Shown here one piece after another: positions 1 through 10,468 of a stretch of 64,000 bases of DNA. The notes below the pieces were generated by a model. It was given only the letters and a program-made list of their open reading frames with translations, was not told where the DNA came from and did not search any database. This DNA is from Zea mays. Its lineage: Eukaryota > Streptophyta > Magnoliopsida > Poales > Poaceae. The stretch spans positions 9,238,850 through 9,302,849 of the forward strand of contig NC_050102.1 of NCBI RefSeq assembly GCF_902167145.1. The letters run 5' to 3'. How positions within the stretch are numbered: position 1 is the stretch's first letter; each line of letters opens with the position of its first letter. The translations under genes were made by a program, and so were the position numbers.

Positions 1-480
1 GACCGCTGCACGGGGGAGAGCAGCGCCAGCTGGGCCTCCCTGTTCTTCACGCCGAACTCGATCGGCGGCGGCGGCGGCAGCTGCACCCGGAGCCGCGTCC
101 CGCGGAGCACCCTGCGCCCGTTCCTCAACAAGGACCCCCGCTCGTCGGCCTCCTCCGCCACCAGCACGCCCGCCAGGCCCGCCGCGCCCGGGCTACCGCC
201 GGAGCGGAGCGGGGCCCTGGACAGCAGCTCGGGCGCGGAGGCGGCGGGGCTCGTCGTCATCGGGGACTCCGCGAAGAGGCTCGGGACTGACCTCGTGGAG
301 AGGAGCCGAGAGGCCGGCCTGGCGCTGCAGGCGCCGCCCTCGGCGACCTTGGCTGTGGGACTGGGACGCGAGGCGGGCGCTGCGGGATCGCCGCGCCCCG
401 TCGCGGCCGCAGCTCTTCCTGCTGACGCTTTCTTCAGCATTGCGGGCGAGAAACCGGAGCCCGAGCCTCTGATCCGATGA
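1..480 (+). CDS. 3' coding end of an unrecognised Ser/Ala/Pro-rich protein
   Basis: Frame 1 is open from the first base to a TGA at 478-480, giving 159 codons with no start in view, so this is the last exon or C-terminal part of a gene that begins before the window. The sequence is very GC-rich, as is typical of grass coding exons. It reads as low-complexity protein: a Gly run, Ser/Ala/Pro-rich stretches, and an acidic/proline ending (EKPEPEPLIR). A short ordered-looking piece, SWASLFFTPNS, lies near the start. I do not recognise the family and give no function. The downstream sequence has no competing long frame, which supports this as a true 3' end. It could also be part of a transcription-regulator tail, but nothing in view decides this. 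Confidence 0.6.
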   Translation, partial: DRCTGESSASWASLFFTPNSIGGGGGSCTRSRVPRSTLRPFLNKDPRSSASSATSTPARPAAPGLPPERSGALDSSSGAEAAGLVVIGDSAKRLGTDLVERSREAGLALQAPPSATLAVGLGREAGAAGSPRPVAAAALPADAFFSIAGEKPEPEPLIR

Positions 481-1800
481 ACTTCAGCCGAGCGAGCCTG
501 ATCGACCCGATCGATCTACGCAGAGTAGTAGCTAGAAACAGCAAGATGTGTGGGACGAAACGGTCAGCTCAGCTGGCCACGGAGGAGAGACGAGCAGAGA
601 AGGGAGGAGCAGGAGGAGGAGGAGGCAAAGCAAATGATCAGGAACATACAGTAGTAGTTCGACAGGATTGATCAGGAACAACTGATCGCGGCGGAAAACG
701 ATGGATTACGCGAGCGAGGAGATAATAGCAATGGTGTCGAGCAAACGGATAAACTGGAGGCTGTGGAGTCGAGTGAAGTGTGGTGGTGTGGTGGTGGTGA
801 CCATGAGTCCATGACAATGGTGTGTGGAGGCAGTGGGACAGGGGGGCAGGCAAGGGCCTGTAGAAGAAGCGTACGGGCTACCAGAAGGAGATTGTGCCTG
901 CCGCTCCTCCCCGAGCCCCGAGGGACGCTAGAATCCGAGGGCCTTATTTTAAAGGCACCCTTCTCAAAACTAGGCCATCCACACATTCTTTATTCGCACC
1001 CATGCCCAGCGACAGTAGTATATATATAATCGCCAAATTTTTCATTGGCAGCGGTTAGTGGTTAGTACTCTCCATGTGAGCTACACTTGCTTATGAGGAT
1101 GGGGGAGCTTATGCTGAGATTATTATCCATCCATTTTACCTTTTTTCTCAAGACGTGTTTTTCTTTCTTTACCACGCAAAAACGATATTTGATTGTAATT
1201 AATATAGCTTTTTTAATACAAATTACGCGTGTAGCACACGTTGTAAAAAAACCGGTACAGTTACAAGAGCATAATAGCTAAAATCGAGGGGTTTGCGTGT
1301 GCGCGAGAGAGAAGAGAGATACAACACACGATGTGGAACCACATAAACAGTCAACACATGATACATAATGGTGTGGATCTAAGAGACCGAGACCACATAG
1401 ACATTTGCGGGTGGTTGATTTGAACACATAGACTTGTTATGACATTGTTTTTTTTGTTGTTTTCCTGACTAAAAGTGCTTGGAAGTTCATGACACGCGGC
1501 ACTACTTTATAAAGAAGAAATAAATCACTTTTATATCCAATATAAAGTTGAACAGAAAAAAAAAGATTATAGCATCCAGTGTCCAAAACGCAACAGAAAA
1601 CATGCTGCTAGATAGAGATGACATGTAAATATAATATTTTCGGAAGGTGCTATTGCAAATGTGCCGCTTGTCAGTTGTCACTTCCCAGCCAGTGAAGAAA
1701 CGCAGCTCCGCTCAATTTTCGAGGACGTATCCGTGGGCCACGGCACGTGGTGGAGCCATCATGTCATTGATAGTGTAGGAGTTATCGGATAGAGTATAAA
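481..1800. other. 3' flank and intergenic DNA, no gene seen
   Basis: The first 500 bases are fairly GC-rich and probably include the 3' UTR of the preceding gene. After about 1030 the sequence becomes AT-rich, with no coding signal and no recognisable repeat. Confidence 0.5.
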
Positions 1801-4024
1801 GGGCGTGTTTGGGAGGGTGGCCCAGTAGCCCGGTTGCGCCCGTGGGCTGCAACTAGCCTTGTTTGCAAGGTTGGCCCGTTTAGCGGTCTGGCTGAAAACA
1901 GCCAAAAGGCTGCCTCCTGGGTGGCTCCCAGGAAACGCGGCTAGGGTTCGTTTCCTGGGAGCGCGGCTGCGCGCGGCGCACTGGCGGCGGGCGAGGTGGC
2001 TGGCGGGAGCTCGCGCAGGCTCGCGTGGGAATGGTGAGGTTTTCGCGCGCGCGGGAAGGAGCGCTCCGGTGAATCCTCTTGCGGCTATATATGGCGACGG
2101 TGCACCCTCCTTTTCCCCTCCTCTCGCTGCTCGTTCTTCTTCCACCCCCTCCCTCCCTCGTGAGAGACCGGCGGCGAGTGGTTGTGCGTCGCGGCTGCGT
2201 CCAGCTCCGCCTGGTGCCGGGACTCCGTGGCGTTGGGCATCTGCTTCGTCGCTTCGTCTCTGGTCGATCTGCTTCCTATACTTCTAGATCTGGTCCGTCT
2301 CCGTTGCTACGACCTTGACCCCAAGGTGAAATCAACCCCCAATCGTTCTATTTTCTGGTTCATGCTTCATGAGTTCGGGTTTGGTACAGTGTGTTGTTCA
2401 TGTTATACCTGCTGCGAGTTTGATTTTCATGTGGTTTGCTTTGGATTTATATTAAATTGGTCGATGATGTTGTCCTTTACGTTCACTTGGAGGTATCATA
2501 TAGATGATGCAGCCGTGTTCTTTTTCCTTACTGATTCATTTTGCAAACATGCTGAGGCCAAGCAGGGTATGATTAGATTAATTCTTGTATCATTGTTATA
2601 TGCATGTAGATGGATCCCTCTTTGAGCCGCGAGCTGTTGTGTAAGCAAGCAGCTGCCTTGACAGTAGTGATGGTTTCATTTGTTACAACTAGGCTTAAAA
2701 GAAAAAGGTTTGATCCTGAAGTAGAGCCTGACCCTCTAGTCTATGTACTTAGGGAACAAAGTGAACTTCACAGACAGAGGACCCTCAACATGATTTACAA
2801 CTCCACTGATGTAGAGTGCATTTCCATGCTTAGGATGAAGAGAGCCCCTTTTTTGCTTTATGCACGACCTTTAGAGAGAGGGGACTGGTAACTGATAGGG
2901 AGGGGGTGTCAGTAGAGGAGCAAGTTGCCATGTTCTTGCATGTTGTTGGTCACAACCAAAGGTTCAGAGTTGTGCACCAGGCCTTTAGGAGGTCCATTCA
3001 GACAGTACACAAGCACTTTCATCAGGTTTTGTATGCTGTTGGAGAGCTTAGGAAGGAACTTATCAAGGCACCTAGCCCTACCACTCACCCAAAGATCACC
3101 GGAAGCTATAGATGGAATCCATATTTAAAGGTATTTGCCTACCTTGGGTTCATTAGTTGTTCATATTCACATGTTCATTTATCTTACATATATGGTTTTT
3201 AGGACTGCATTGGTGCCATTGATGGCACCCATGTGCTGGCAAGGGTGCCCGTGTTAATGTGGATGATCTTTAAATTGTGAGGTACTGGGCATATGCTGAA
3301 AATTATGTTGTTTCCACCATGTTGTGATTATTGCCATGGAACCATGGGGCACATCCATGCCCAATGCAACTGTTATCCACCATAGATGACTTGATGGCTG
3401 GGTTGGATGAATATCATGGTTTCATGGCTGCCCAGCTATGTTCCTTATGCTCCAAGTTAAAAGATCACATGAAAATGGCAATTATATCTGAGGAAAATCA
3501 TTGCTATTGTCAATCTTGCCTGGCTTCTTTGATGGATATGTTGCAGATGGATGCCCAACTACTTGTTGCAGATGGATATGTTATTCTGAGGAAGATCACA
3601 TGAAACTAGAGATGGCTTCTTTGATAGTAACTTGTAGCCAGCAATGACAATAATTGATGAAGTTAAGTTAAATTTGTCTGAGGCTAACTCAGTTGATGCT
3701 TGTATTGTTCAATTGACATATGTTGTTCTAATCCTCTATTTTCTGTCAGCAATGTCCATCTCTTTTTTATGTTAGCAATGTCCATCTCTATTTCCTGTCT
3801 ATGGGCCAGGCCGACCACAGCCAACTGCCAAACATATACCCAGTTGGGCAGTTGGCCTCTTAGCCCAGCTGTCTGTAAGGGTCACAAACATGTTCTCGTC
3901 TGGGCCGAGCTCATTTTGTACAGCAACACAAACAAAGGGATTTGCACCAACTGGGCCATGCCAACCTAGGGCTGGGCCAGTAGGGCAGGCCGAGCCAGCT
4001 TGGTGCAGGGTCGCAAACACGCCC
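1801..4024 (+). mobile_element. PIF/Harbinger DNA transposon, decayed
   Basis: The element is bounded by a perfect 11-bp terminal inverted repeat, GGGCGTGTTTG at 1801-1811 and its reverse complement at 4014-4024. The GGGC...GTTTG form is typical of PIF/Harbinger ends. Subterminal parts are also alike, rich in GGGCCAG and GGCCCAG words. The bases just outside are AAA on both sides, whereas the family normally duplicates TWA, so the target duplication is ambiguous. The interior carries a Harbinger-type transposase remnant in the plus orientation. The 5' part (1860-2300) is GC-rich, and TATATATGGCG near 2085 could belong to its promoter. Confidence 0.8.
2610..3250 (+). pseudogene. Harbinger transposase remnant (DDE_Tnp_4 type)
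   Basis: Three pieces align to Harbinger transposases. One runs from ATG 2610 with an RKRFDPEVEPDPL-like leader and ends in LLYARPLERGDW plus a stop. After a frame change the second reads EEQVAMFLHVVGHNQRFRVV, the helical DNA-binding region, up to RWNPYLK. A likely intron with GT at 3131 and AG at 3201-3202 follows. The third piece, from 3203, reads DCIGAIDGTHVLARVPV and contains the first catalytic aspartate motif GAIDGTH. The rest of the DDE domain is missing, and a stop follows at once. Together the frameshift, stop and loss of the C-terminal half make it non-functional. A further short open frame at 3331-3603 shows no recognisable transposase motif. Confidence 0.8.
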
Positions 4025-5449
4025 AAAGTGTCCAGCAGTTCACTCGTATAATGATCTAAAATTCTGTTTAACATGATAAATACACTACATATATTTATTC
4101 AGATCAATTTACATATGTTGACTGTAAATTATTTTAAAATTCATTTTAATTTACTTCAAACATGTGCATATGCATTCAAGCCATGTCTCCGTGAAAAAGG
4201 TGCCACCGGTGTAATCGCCAATTGTGGTTAACTAATTGTTACTATTTTCATTTACGGGGCGTTTAAATTCATTCATTATGTAATTAAAATTTACTTAACA
4301 AAGTAAATTATTTAGCTTAGAATTTAACATTTTCACTACTTTTCAAAGTTTAGATATGAGACTATCTTAAATTCATGGAATAGATGTAGAAAATAATTAT
4401 ATATATATATATATAAGTAGAATATATTTCTACTTTGTAACTTATATGACGCTCTTAGACTCACTTCTCTATAGTAAAATGTAGCACATAGACATCTTGA
4501 TAATAATAGTATACAAATATATTTTATATAAATCCGTATTAGCTTTATTAGATGTGTCTAAATTACTATTGTTAGAATGAAAATCAATTCTAAGGATCTA
4601 AATGGGCCTTATGTTTTTTTTCATAGTTTTCCGTTTTTTCTCAGATATATAAGGGACCTCAGACACACAAAAAAAACCCGAAGCGTGTACACATAAAAAC
4701 ATAAGCGTGCACCACCACCAAAAACCCTATACGAAACTGTGAAAAATATATATACACACCATCCAGTAAAGCCTGAGCTTGATCAACCTACATAAGCTTA
4801 AAGAAAACTACATAAGGGAAGCAAAAAATAACAGATTTTTGGCTATGTGAATAGTACCATTATCTAAACCCTTCAAATATACTACCTCTATTTTTTATTT
4901 GACGCTGGCTAATACGATCGACTTTACACTAAAGCATAAAATAAAAAAAAATAAAGGGAGTTTTTTTTTTGTTTTTTCTGTACAGATCATTATTATATGT
5001 TGAACTTGGAATTTGCCATTTGGCACATGAATGACAGTGTACTCCATGATGTATATCACTGTTTGTTTTTTAAATGATTTTTAGGACGGAGTATAGCACT
5101 ACAGGATGAGAGAACTTGAGATTTTCTCACGTCCTTGTCCATAAAACATCTTGTGTTACACAGAAAAAAATCTAAATATATATCAATCCAATTACACCTT
5201 CATTATTGTCCAATTCACACCCACATAAAAGAAATCTAACTACCTGCTAGCTCACACAATACTATAAACCCATTTTCTAATAAGATTGGTTAAATCGGTA
5301 AACAAAAGTATGCAGGGTAACCTTCTCTATGAAGTCCTATAAAAATAGTCTACTTTAAAAGGTAGAACACACAAAGTACCACATCTAAAAATTCGTAAAA
5401 TATTTTAGAGGTGACTCGCTGCATTAAAAAAAGTAAGATTAAAACTGTG
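4025..5449. other. AT-rich intergenic DNA
   Basis: No gene is visible. The stretch holds an (AT)n run at about 4396-4414, a possible Stowaway-like MITE at 4880-4961, and another MITE-like end (GGACGGAGTA) near 5083-5093. Confidence 0.5.
4880..4961. mobile_element. Possible Stowaway-like MITE
   Basis: The left side reads TACTACCTCTATTTTTTATT and the right side AATAAAGGGAGT, a degenerate inverted pair of the CTCCCTCCGT type flanked by TA-like bases. The inner part is AT-rich. The match is imperfect, so this is tentative. Confidence 0.35.
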
Positions 5450-6247
5450 GGAAACAAAACCCCGGGTTCTGGGCCACGAGTCAGCGAGGAGAGACATTTT
5501 GGGCAAACCATTTATGGGCCATTAACCTCTGCTCCACCCATAGGGCGAACATCGAGGGTCACGCGAGACGGAAAACCAACAGAGGGGTTAGACGAGCCGA
5601 TCAAGATCCACTCGAGTGGATCCGACGAACTCAGGCTGACTACACCACCAACTTTACATACATTCCATTATCACGTCGGCCGATACAGTATGGTGCAGGT
5701 AGAACTCGTCCCTTTAATGATGGCATATGCCCCTTAGGTCTAAACCTACCTGGGGGCTCTGCGACCCCCGTATGGGAAATATGACCTAAGAGCTATGAAG
5801 AAGGAAGCTCGACGTAGGGGAAGATATGGACAAAACCCCGTAATGATGACCACCCGGGGCTCATGCCACTGATACGGATTAATCTTCGCAAGATCTACAA
5901 ACATGATTAAGGACCCACGTGAGGAAGGGCACTGGCTCATGACATGAGTTACCGAAGAGAGTAGTGTCTTTTTACCTTTTTACGCTCCCTTTCGAGAGAA
6001 GCCATTATAAAGGGCTCCCTCCTTGTCCTACAAAAGGAGGAGTCGACCTCAAATAGAACACCAGTGACACAACACACCCAATACGATATAAGCACTCGCA
6101 CCCCACAGAAACTTGAGAACGTTTTCTCTCTCACCCATTTGGAAGCCCCTACTACAAACAAGCTGGTGCCAGTAACGTGAGCCGCCAAAAACTGGAGTAG
6201 GGACATTCAGCCTAGACCAGTATAACCCCTTGCGTCCACCAAGCACA
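5450..6247 (+). mobile_element. Gypsy-like LTR relic, left part
   Basis: The sequence looks like the U3/R end of a plant gypsy LTR. It has a TATA-like CATTATAAAGGGC at 6003-6015, then a short pyrimidine/purine leader, followed by a CACCCCACAGAAACTTGAG-like downstream stretch. It is interrupted at 6248 by the hAT element and continues after it at 17896 with CCATCCGGGCCTAAG, which is normal LTR text following AAGCACA. No internal region or partner LTR is in view, so it is a solo or truncated LTR. The open frame at 5411-5737 inside it has no family resemblance and is probably chance. Confidence 0.5.
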
Positions 6248-9164
6248 CAGTGGCGGACCCACAGGGGGGTTCGGGTGGGCCGTGGCACACCCTAAGTCAG
6301 GCCCACCAGAGACCCCACCCCACCAGGCCATTCCAGTTAGCGGACGGGACGCACGTTCCAACTTCCAACTTTCTGCTTTCTGTTCGCGTTCGGTTCGGTT
6401 CGGCTTCTCTGTTCCTAGCGGTCTCGTCTTCTCGTCTTCTATCCGGCCTCTGCGATCGGTTCGGCTTTTCCTGGCGGCGACCAGCAGGCTGGCAGCTGCT
6501 TGTGGCTTGCCTTGTGCCTTCCTGCGCGCAGCGCGCAAGCTGGCGACGCCAACGAGGACCTCCAGTCCTCTAGATCGGCGCGGCGCTCCTGGACCAGCAA
6601 GAGAACAGGGTCGTGTTCCGGCTGTGCAACGGCGATCGGGCGGGCGGAGGCGGCGAGGCGCGCGTGGAGAGGATGCACATCGAGCCAGCGATATTTTCTG
6701 CGCGAGGAGCGCGCCCGGCACTCCGGCCAGGGAGTTCAAGAAGGTGTACAACTGCTTGTGGGCATGGTACAGGCGTACAGCCGGTGCAGCTCGTGTACCT
6801 GGTTGATTTGATCGGTTACATCGGTAGGAACCCAGGCAACATATTGTTGTTGATTTTTGTCTTATTGATTATTGATTCACTACCATTATTTTTGTAGTGA
6901 CTAAAATATGAAGAAGCAGGGAGATATCGCCTCTCTTTTTCGCAATCATACTGCAAAGAAATAGAAGTTTATTGCTTCTTCATTATCTCCGGATGTTACT
7001 CAACCATCGGCACCTCAAGAACAAGAGGAAGAGAGAATAAATGAAGAAATTGTGAATCCAATGCCATCTGCACCGCCACCGCCAACACTTTATGATGTCA
7101 GTCGTCTTCCACATGATCCAGGTGAAAGACAACCTATTGCAAGTTACCATGCTAATAATCATGATGCAATTCGAAGAGCATATATTCTTAGAGGTCCGTT
7201 TCAACCATATGCACATGAATTCCCAAATAGGAAAATTGGAGATAGAGATCCTCATTTTAATTTTGTGTGGTTTCAAAATTTTCCTTGGATTGAATATAGT
7301 GTCAAGAAAGATGCTGCATTTTGCTTTATGTGCTACTTATTCAAAAGTAAAGCAAATAAGGGCAAAGGGACTTCTGCATTTACTTCAGATGGTTGGAATA
7401 ATTGGAAAAAGGGTCTGAAGCACTTCTAAAACATGTGGGTTCTATGTCACATAAGACAGCCGAAGAGAAATATCTTGCCTTTATAAATCCTAATGCAGCA
7501 ATTGATAATAAAATTGAGAAGTGGAGTGATGATGATCGCAATCTTTATAAGATAAGGTTGACATATTCACTTCGATGTTTGAAGTTTCTTTTGCATCAAG
7601 GATTGTCATTGCGTGGACATGATGAAAGTGAAGAGTCTAGCAACAGAGGAAACTTTATTGAAATCTTGAAATTTCTTGCTATAAATAGTGAAGAGGTCAA
7701 CAAGTATGTTCTTAACAACGCTCCAGGTAATTGCACTTTGACTAGCCCAAAGATACAATAGCAAATTATTCAGTGTTGCGCTATAGAAACTAGAAAGAAA
7801 ATAATTGAAGAGCTTGAGGAAGAGCCATTTGCAATTTTAGCGGATGAGTCTAGTGACATATCACACAAAGAACAACTAGCTCTTTGCTTGCGTTATGTTG
7901 ATGCATTGGGAAGGCCATGTGAGCACTTCATTGGAGTTGTTCATGTAGATGATACTAGCTCTTTATCACTTAAGAATGCAATTGAAGCTTTACTTGTTAG
8001 TCATGGCTTGACTTTGACACAAATTCGTGGACAAGGTTATGATGGGGCTAGCAACATGAGAGGTGATATTAAAGAATTGAAAACATTGATCATGCAAGAG
8101 TCACCTTCTACTTATTATATCTACAGTTTTGCACATCAACTCCAACTAGTTCTTGTTGTTGTTGCCAAGGGAAATAATGATTGTGTCTGGTTTTTTGATC
8201 AAGTAACTCTCTTATTGAATATCGTTGGAGTTTCTTGTAAGCGTCACGGTATGCTTCGAGATGCTAGACTTGAGAATCTCGTGAAATCACTTGAATGTGG
8301 TGAACTTGAAATTGGGAGAGGATTGAATCAAGAGATGGGGTTGCCTAGGCCTGGTGAGACTCGATGGGGCTCTTATTACAAAACTATATGCAACATAATT
8401 ACTATGTATCCTGTAATCCGAGATGTTCTCATGATTCTTGGAGAGGATACTACAATTAGAAGTGATTAGACAAGGATACATTCTATGCTTGGAGCATTTG
8501 AGTCATTTGACTTTGTTTTTGATGCACACTTAATATTTGTTATTCTTAGATATACAAATGATTTATCAGTGTGTTTGCAAAGAAGGGAGCAAGATATTAT
8601 TAATGCAATTTCACTTGTTAATGTGGCAAAGAGAAGAATGCAACAGTTAAGGCTTGATGGTTGGGATCAATTCCTTCAAAGAATCACTTCATTTTGCAAC
8701 AAACATGATATCCTAGTTCCTGCTATGGATGGAAATTATAAGCCTTATGAAAGATCATCACGATTTGTTCATAACCAAACCAATGATGACCACTTCAGAA
8801 GAGAAGTATATATTGGGATCATTGATCAAATTAGCCTAGAGCTTGATAGTCAGTTTAGTGAGGCTAATATGGAGCTGCTTTCTTGTATGTCAGCCTTAGA
8901 TCCTTCCAACTCTTTTGCTTCTTTTGATGCACATAAGGTACGAAAGCTAGCTGATTTCTATCCTAATGACATGTCAAGCACTGACTTGTTAAAACTTGAC
9001 TTGCAACTTGACAATTATATTGATGGCATAAGAGAAGATGATAGATTCAAAGACATAACTAATCTTGTGGATCTCTTAGTTAAGCTTGTTGAAACAAAGA
9101 GACATAAGGTGTTTGATATAGTTTATTTGCTTCTCAAATTGGTATTTCTTTTGCCGGTGGCGAC

Positions 9165-10418
9165 TGAAAGGGAAATGTGCCCTTGGGCCATTTCTAAGTA
9201 TTTTGGTGATTGAGTGCCAACTCAAGTGCTTAAAATGTGAATTTATGCAATGGATGAACAAAGTGCAAATCAAGAGCAAAGGTATGTTTCTAAGTCTTAG
9301 TACATTGGTTTTGTGTACTAATATACTTGTCTAAGTATTGGAAACAGGAAGAAAAAGAAAAGGAAAAAGGTGGTTGTGTACAGCCAAGGGGCTGTTTCGG
9401 TCTGGGGCACCGGACTGTCCGGTGGTGCACCGGACAGTGTCCGGTGCGCCAGGCTGCCTCGGCCGAACAGGCCGCTCTCGGGAATTCGCCGACGGCGTAC
9501 GGCTAAAATTCACCGGACTGTCCGGTGTGCACCGGACTGTCCGGTGAGCCAACGGTCGGCCGGGCCAACGGTCGGCCGCGCGATCTGCGCGGGACACGTG
9601 GCCGAGCCAACGGTCGGGAAGGGGCACCGGACTGTCCGGTGTGCACCGGACATGTCCGGTGCGCCAACGGCTCCCGCATCTGCAACGGTCGACTGCGCTG
9701 TTTAAGGAAGGAAATCGGGCACCGGACAGTGTCCGGTGTGCACCGGACTGTCCGGTGCACCCGACGACAGAAGGCAAGTTTGGCCTTCTGGAATTGCTCT
9801 CAACGGCTCCTAGCTGCCTTGGGGCTATAAAAGGGACCCCTAGGCGCATGGAGGAGAACACCAAGCAACCTTAGAGCATTCTTGATCATCCACACTCAGT
9901 CTTTGCGCATTCGTTTGTCATTCTAAGTGATTCGAGCTCCGTTCTAGTGAGAACTTTGGGATAGTCTTTTGAGCTCGATTCTTGGTCGTGTGTGTGCGCA
10001 TTTTGCTGTGGATTTGTGTGTGTTGCTTCCCTCCCTTACTCTGTATTTCTTTGTGAATCTCAAGTGTAAGGGCGAGAGACTCCAAGTTGTGGAGATTCCT
10101 CGCAAATGGGAAATTGAAAGGAAAAGCATAACACTGTGGTATTCAAGTTGATCATTGGATCACTTGAGAGGAGTTGAGTGCAACTCTCGTCCGTTGGGAC
10201 GCCACAACGTGGAGTAGGCAAGTTTTGTACTTGGCCGAACCACGGGATAAATCACTGTGTCTTCTCTGTGTTGAACTCCGTGTGATTATCCTATTGTGCA
10301 AGATCTTCTCTCTAGCCACTTGGCATTAACTGTGCTAACACTTAATCAAAGTTTTGTGGCTTAAGTTTTGAAGTTTACAGGATCACCTATTCACCCCCCC
10401 CCCCTCTAGGTGCTCTCA
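9165..10418 (+). repeat. Sirevirus 5' LTR
   Basis: 1254 bp, with TG...CA ends. It contains eight near-palindromes of the CACCGGAC...GTCCGGTG type between about 9409 and 9756, a TATA box, and a C-run close to the 3' edge. It differs from the 3' LTR mainly by one extra 19-bp palindrome unit near 9520-9545. Confidence 0.93.
9826..9833 (+). promoter_or_regulatory. LTR TATA box
   Basis: TATAAAAG lies within GGGGCTATAAAAGGGACC, downstream of the palindrome cluster, and is repeated at 16929-16936 in the 3' LTR. It is the likely core promoter of the retrotransposon transcript. Confidence 0.7.
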
Positions 10419-10420
10419 AT

Positions 10421-10432
10421 TGGTATCAGAGG
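10421..10432 (+). other. Primer binding site of the Sirevirus
   Basis: TGGTATCAGAGG starts two bases after the 5' LTR. It matches the initiator-tRNA-Met type primer site TGGTATCAGAGC common in plant copia elements, except the last base. Confidence 0.8.
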
Positions 10433-10468
10433 CATTCTCTTCAAGAAAGGGACTAACCGCCCGAAGAG

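Noticed and set aside
1759..2318. Host protein-coding gene in the GC-rich block
   Set aside because: The block is the 5' part of the Harbinger element; its open frames run on both strands and lack any known domain.
4258..4612. MITE with GGGGCGTTTAAA and TAAATGGGCC ends
   Set aside because: The inverted match is too short and imperfect and no target duplication is visible.
5411..5737. 108-codon open frame as a gene
   Set aside because: Lies inside a gypsy-like LTR relic and shows no similarity to a known protein.
9400..9770. CRISPR-like array from the evenly repeated palindromes
   Set aside because: The repeats are LTR palindromes with irregular spacing, present in both LTRs of a plant retrotransposon.
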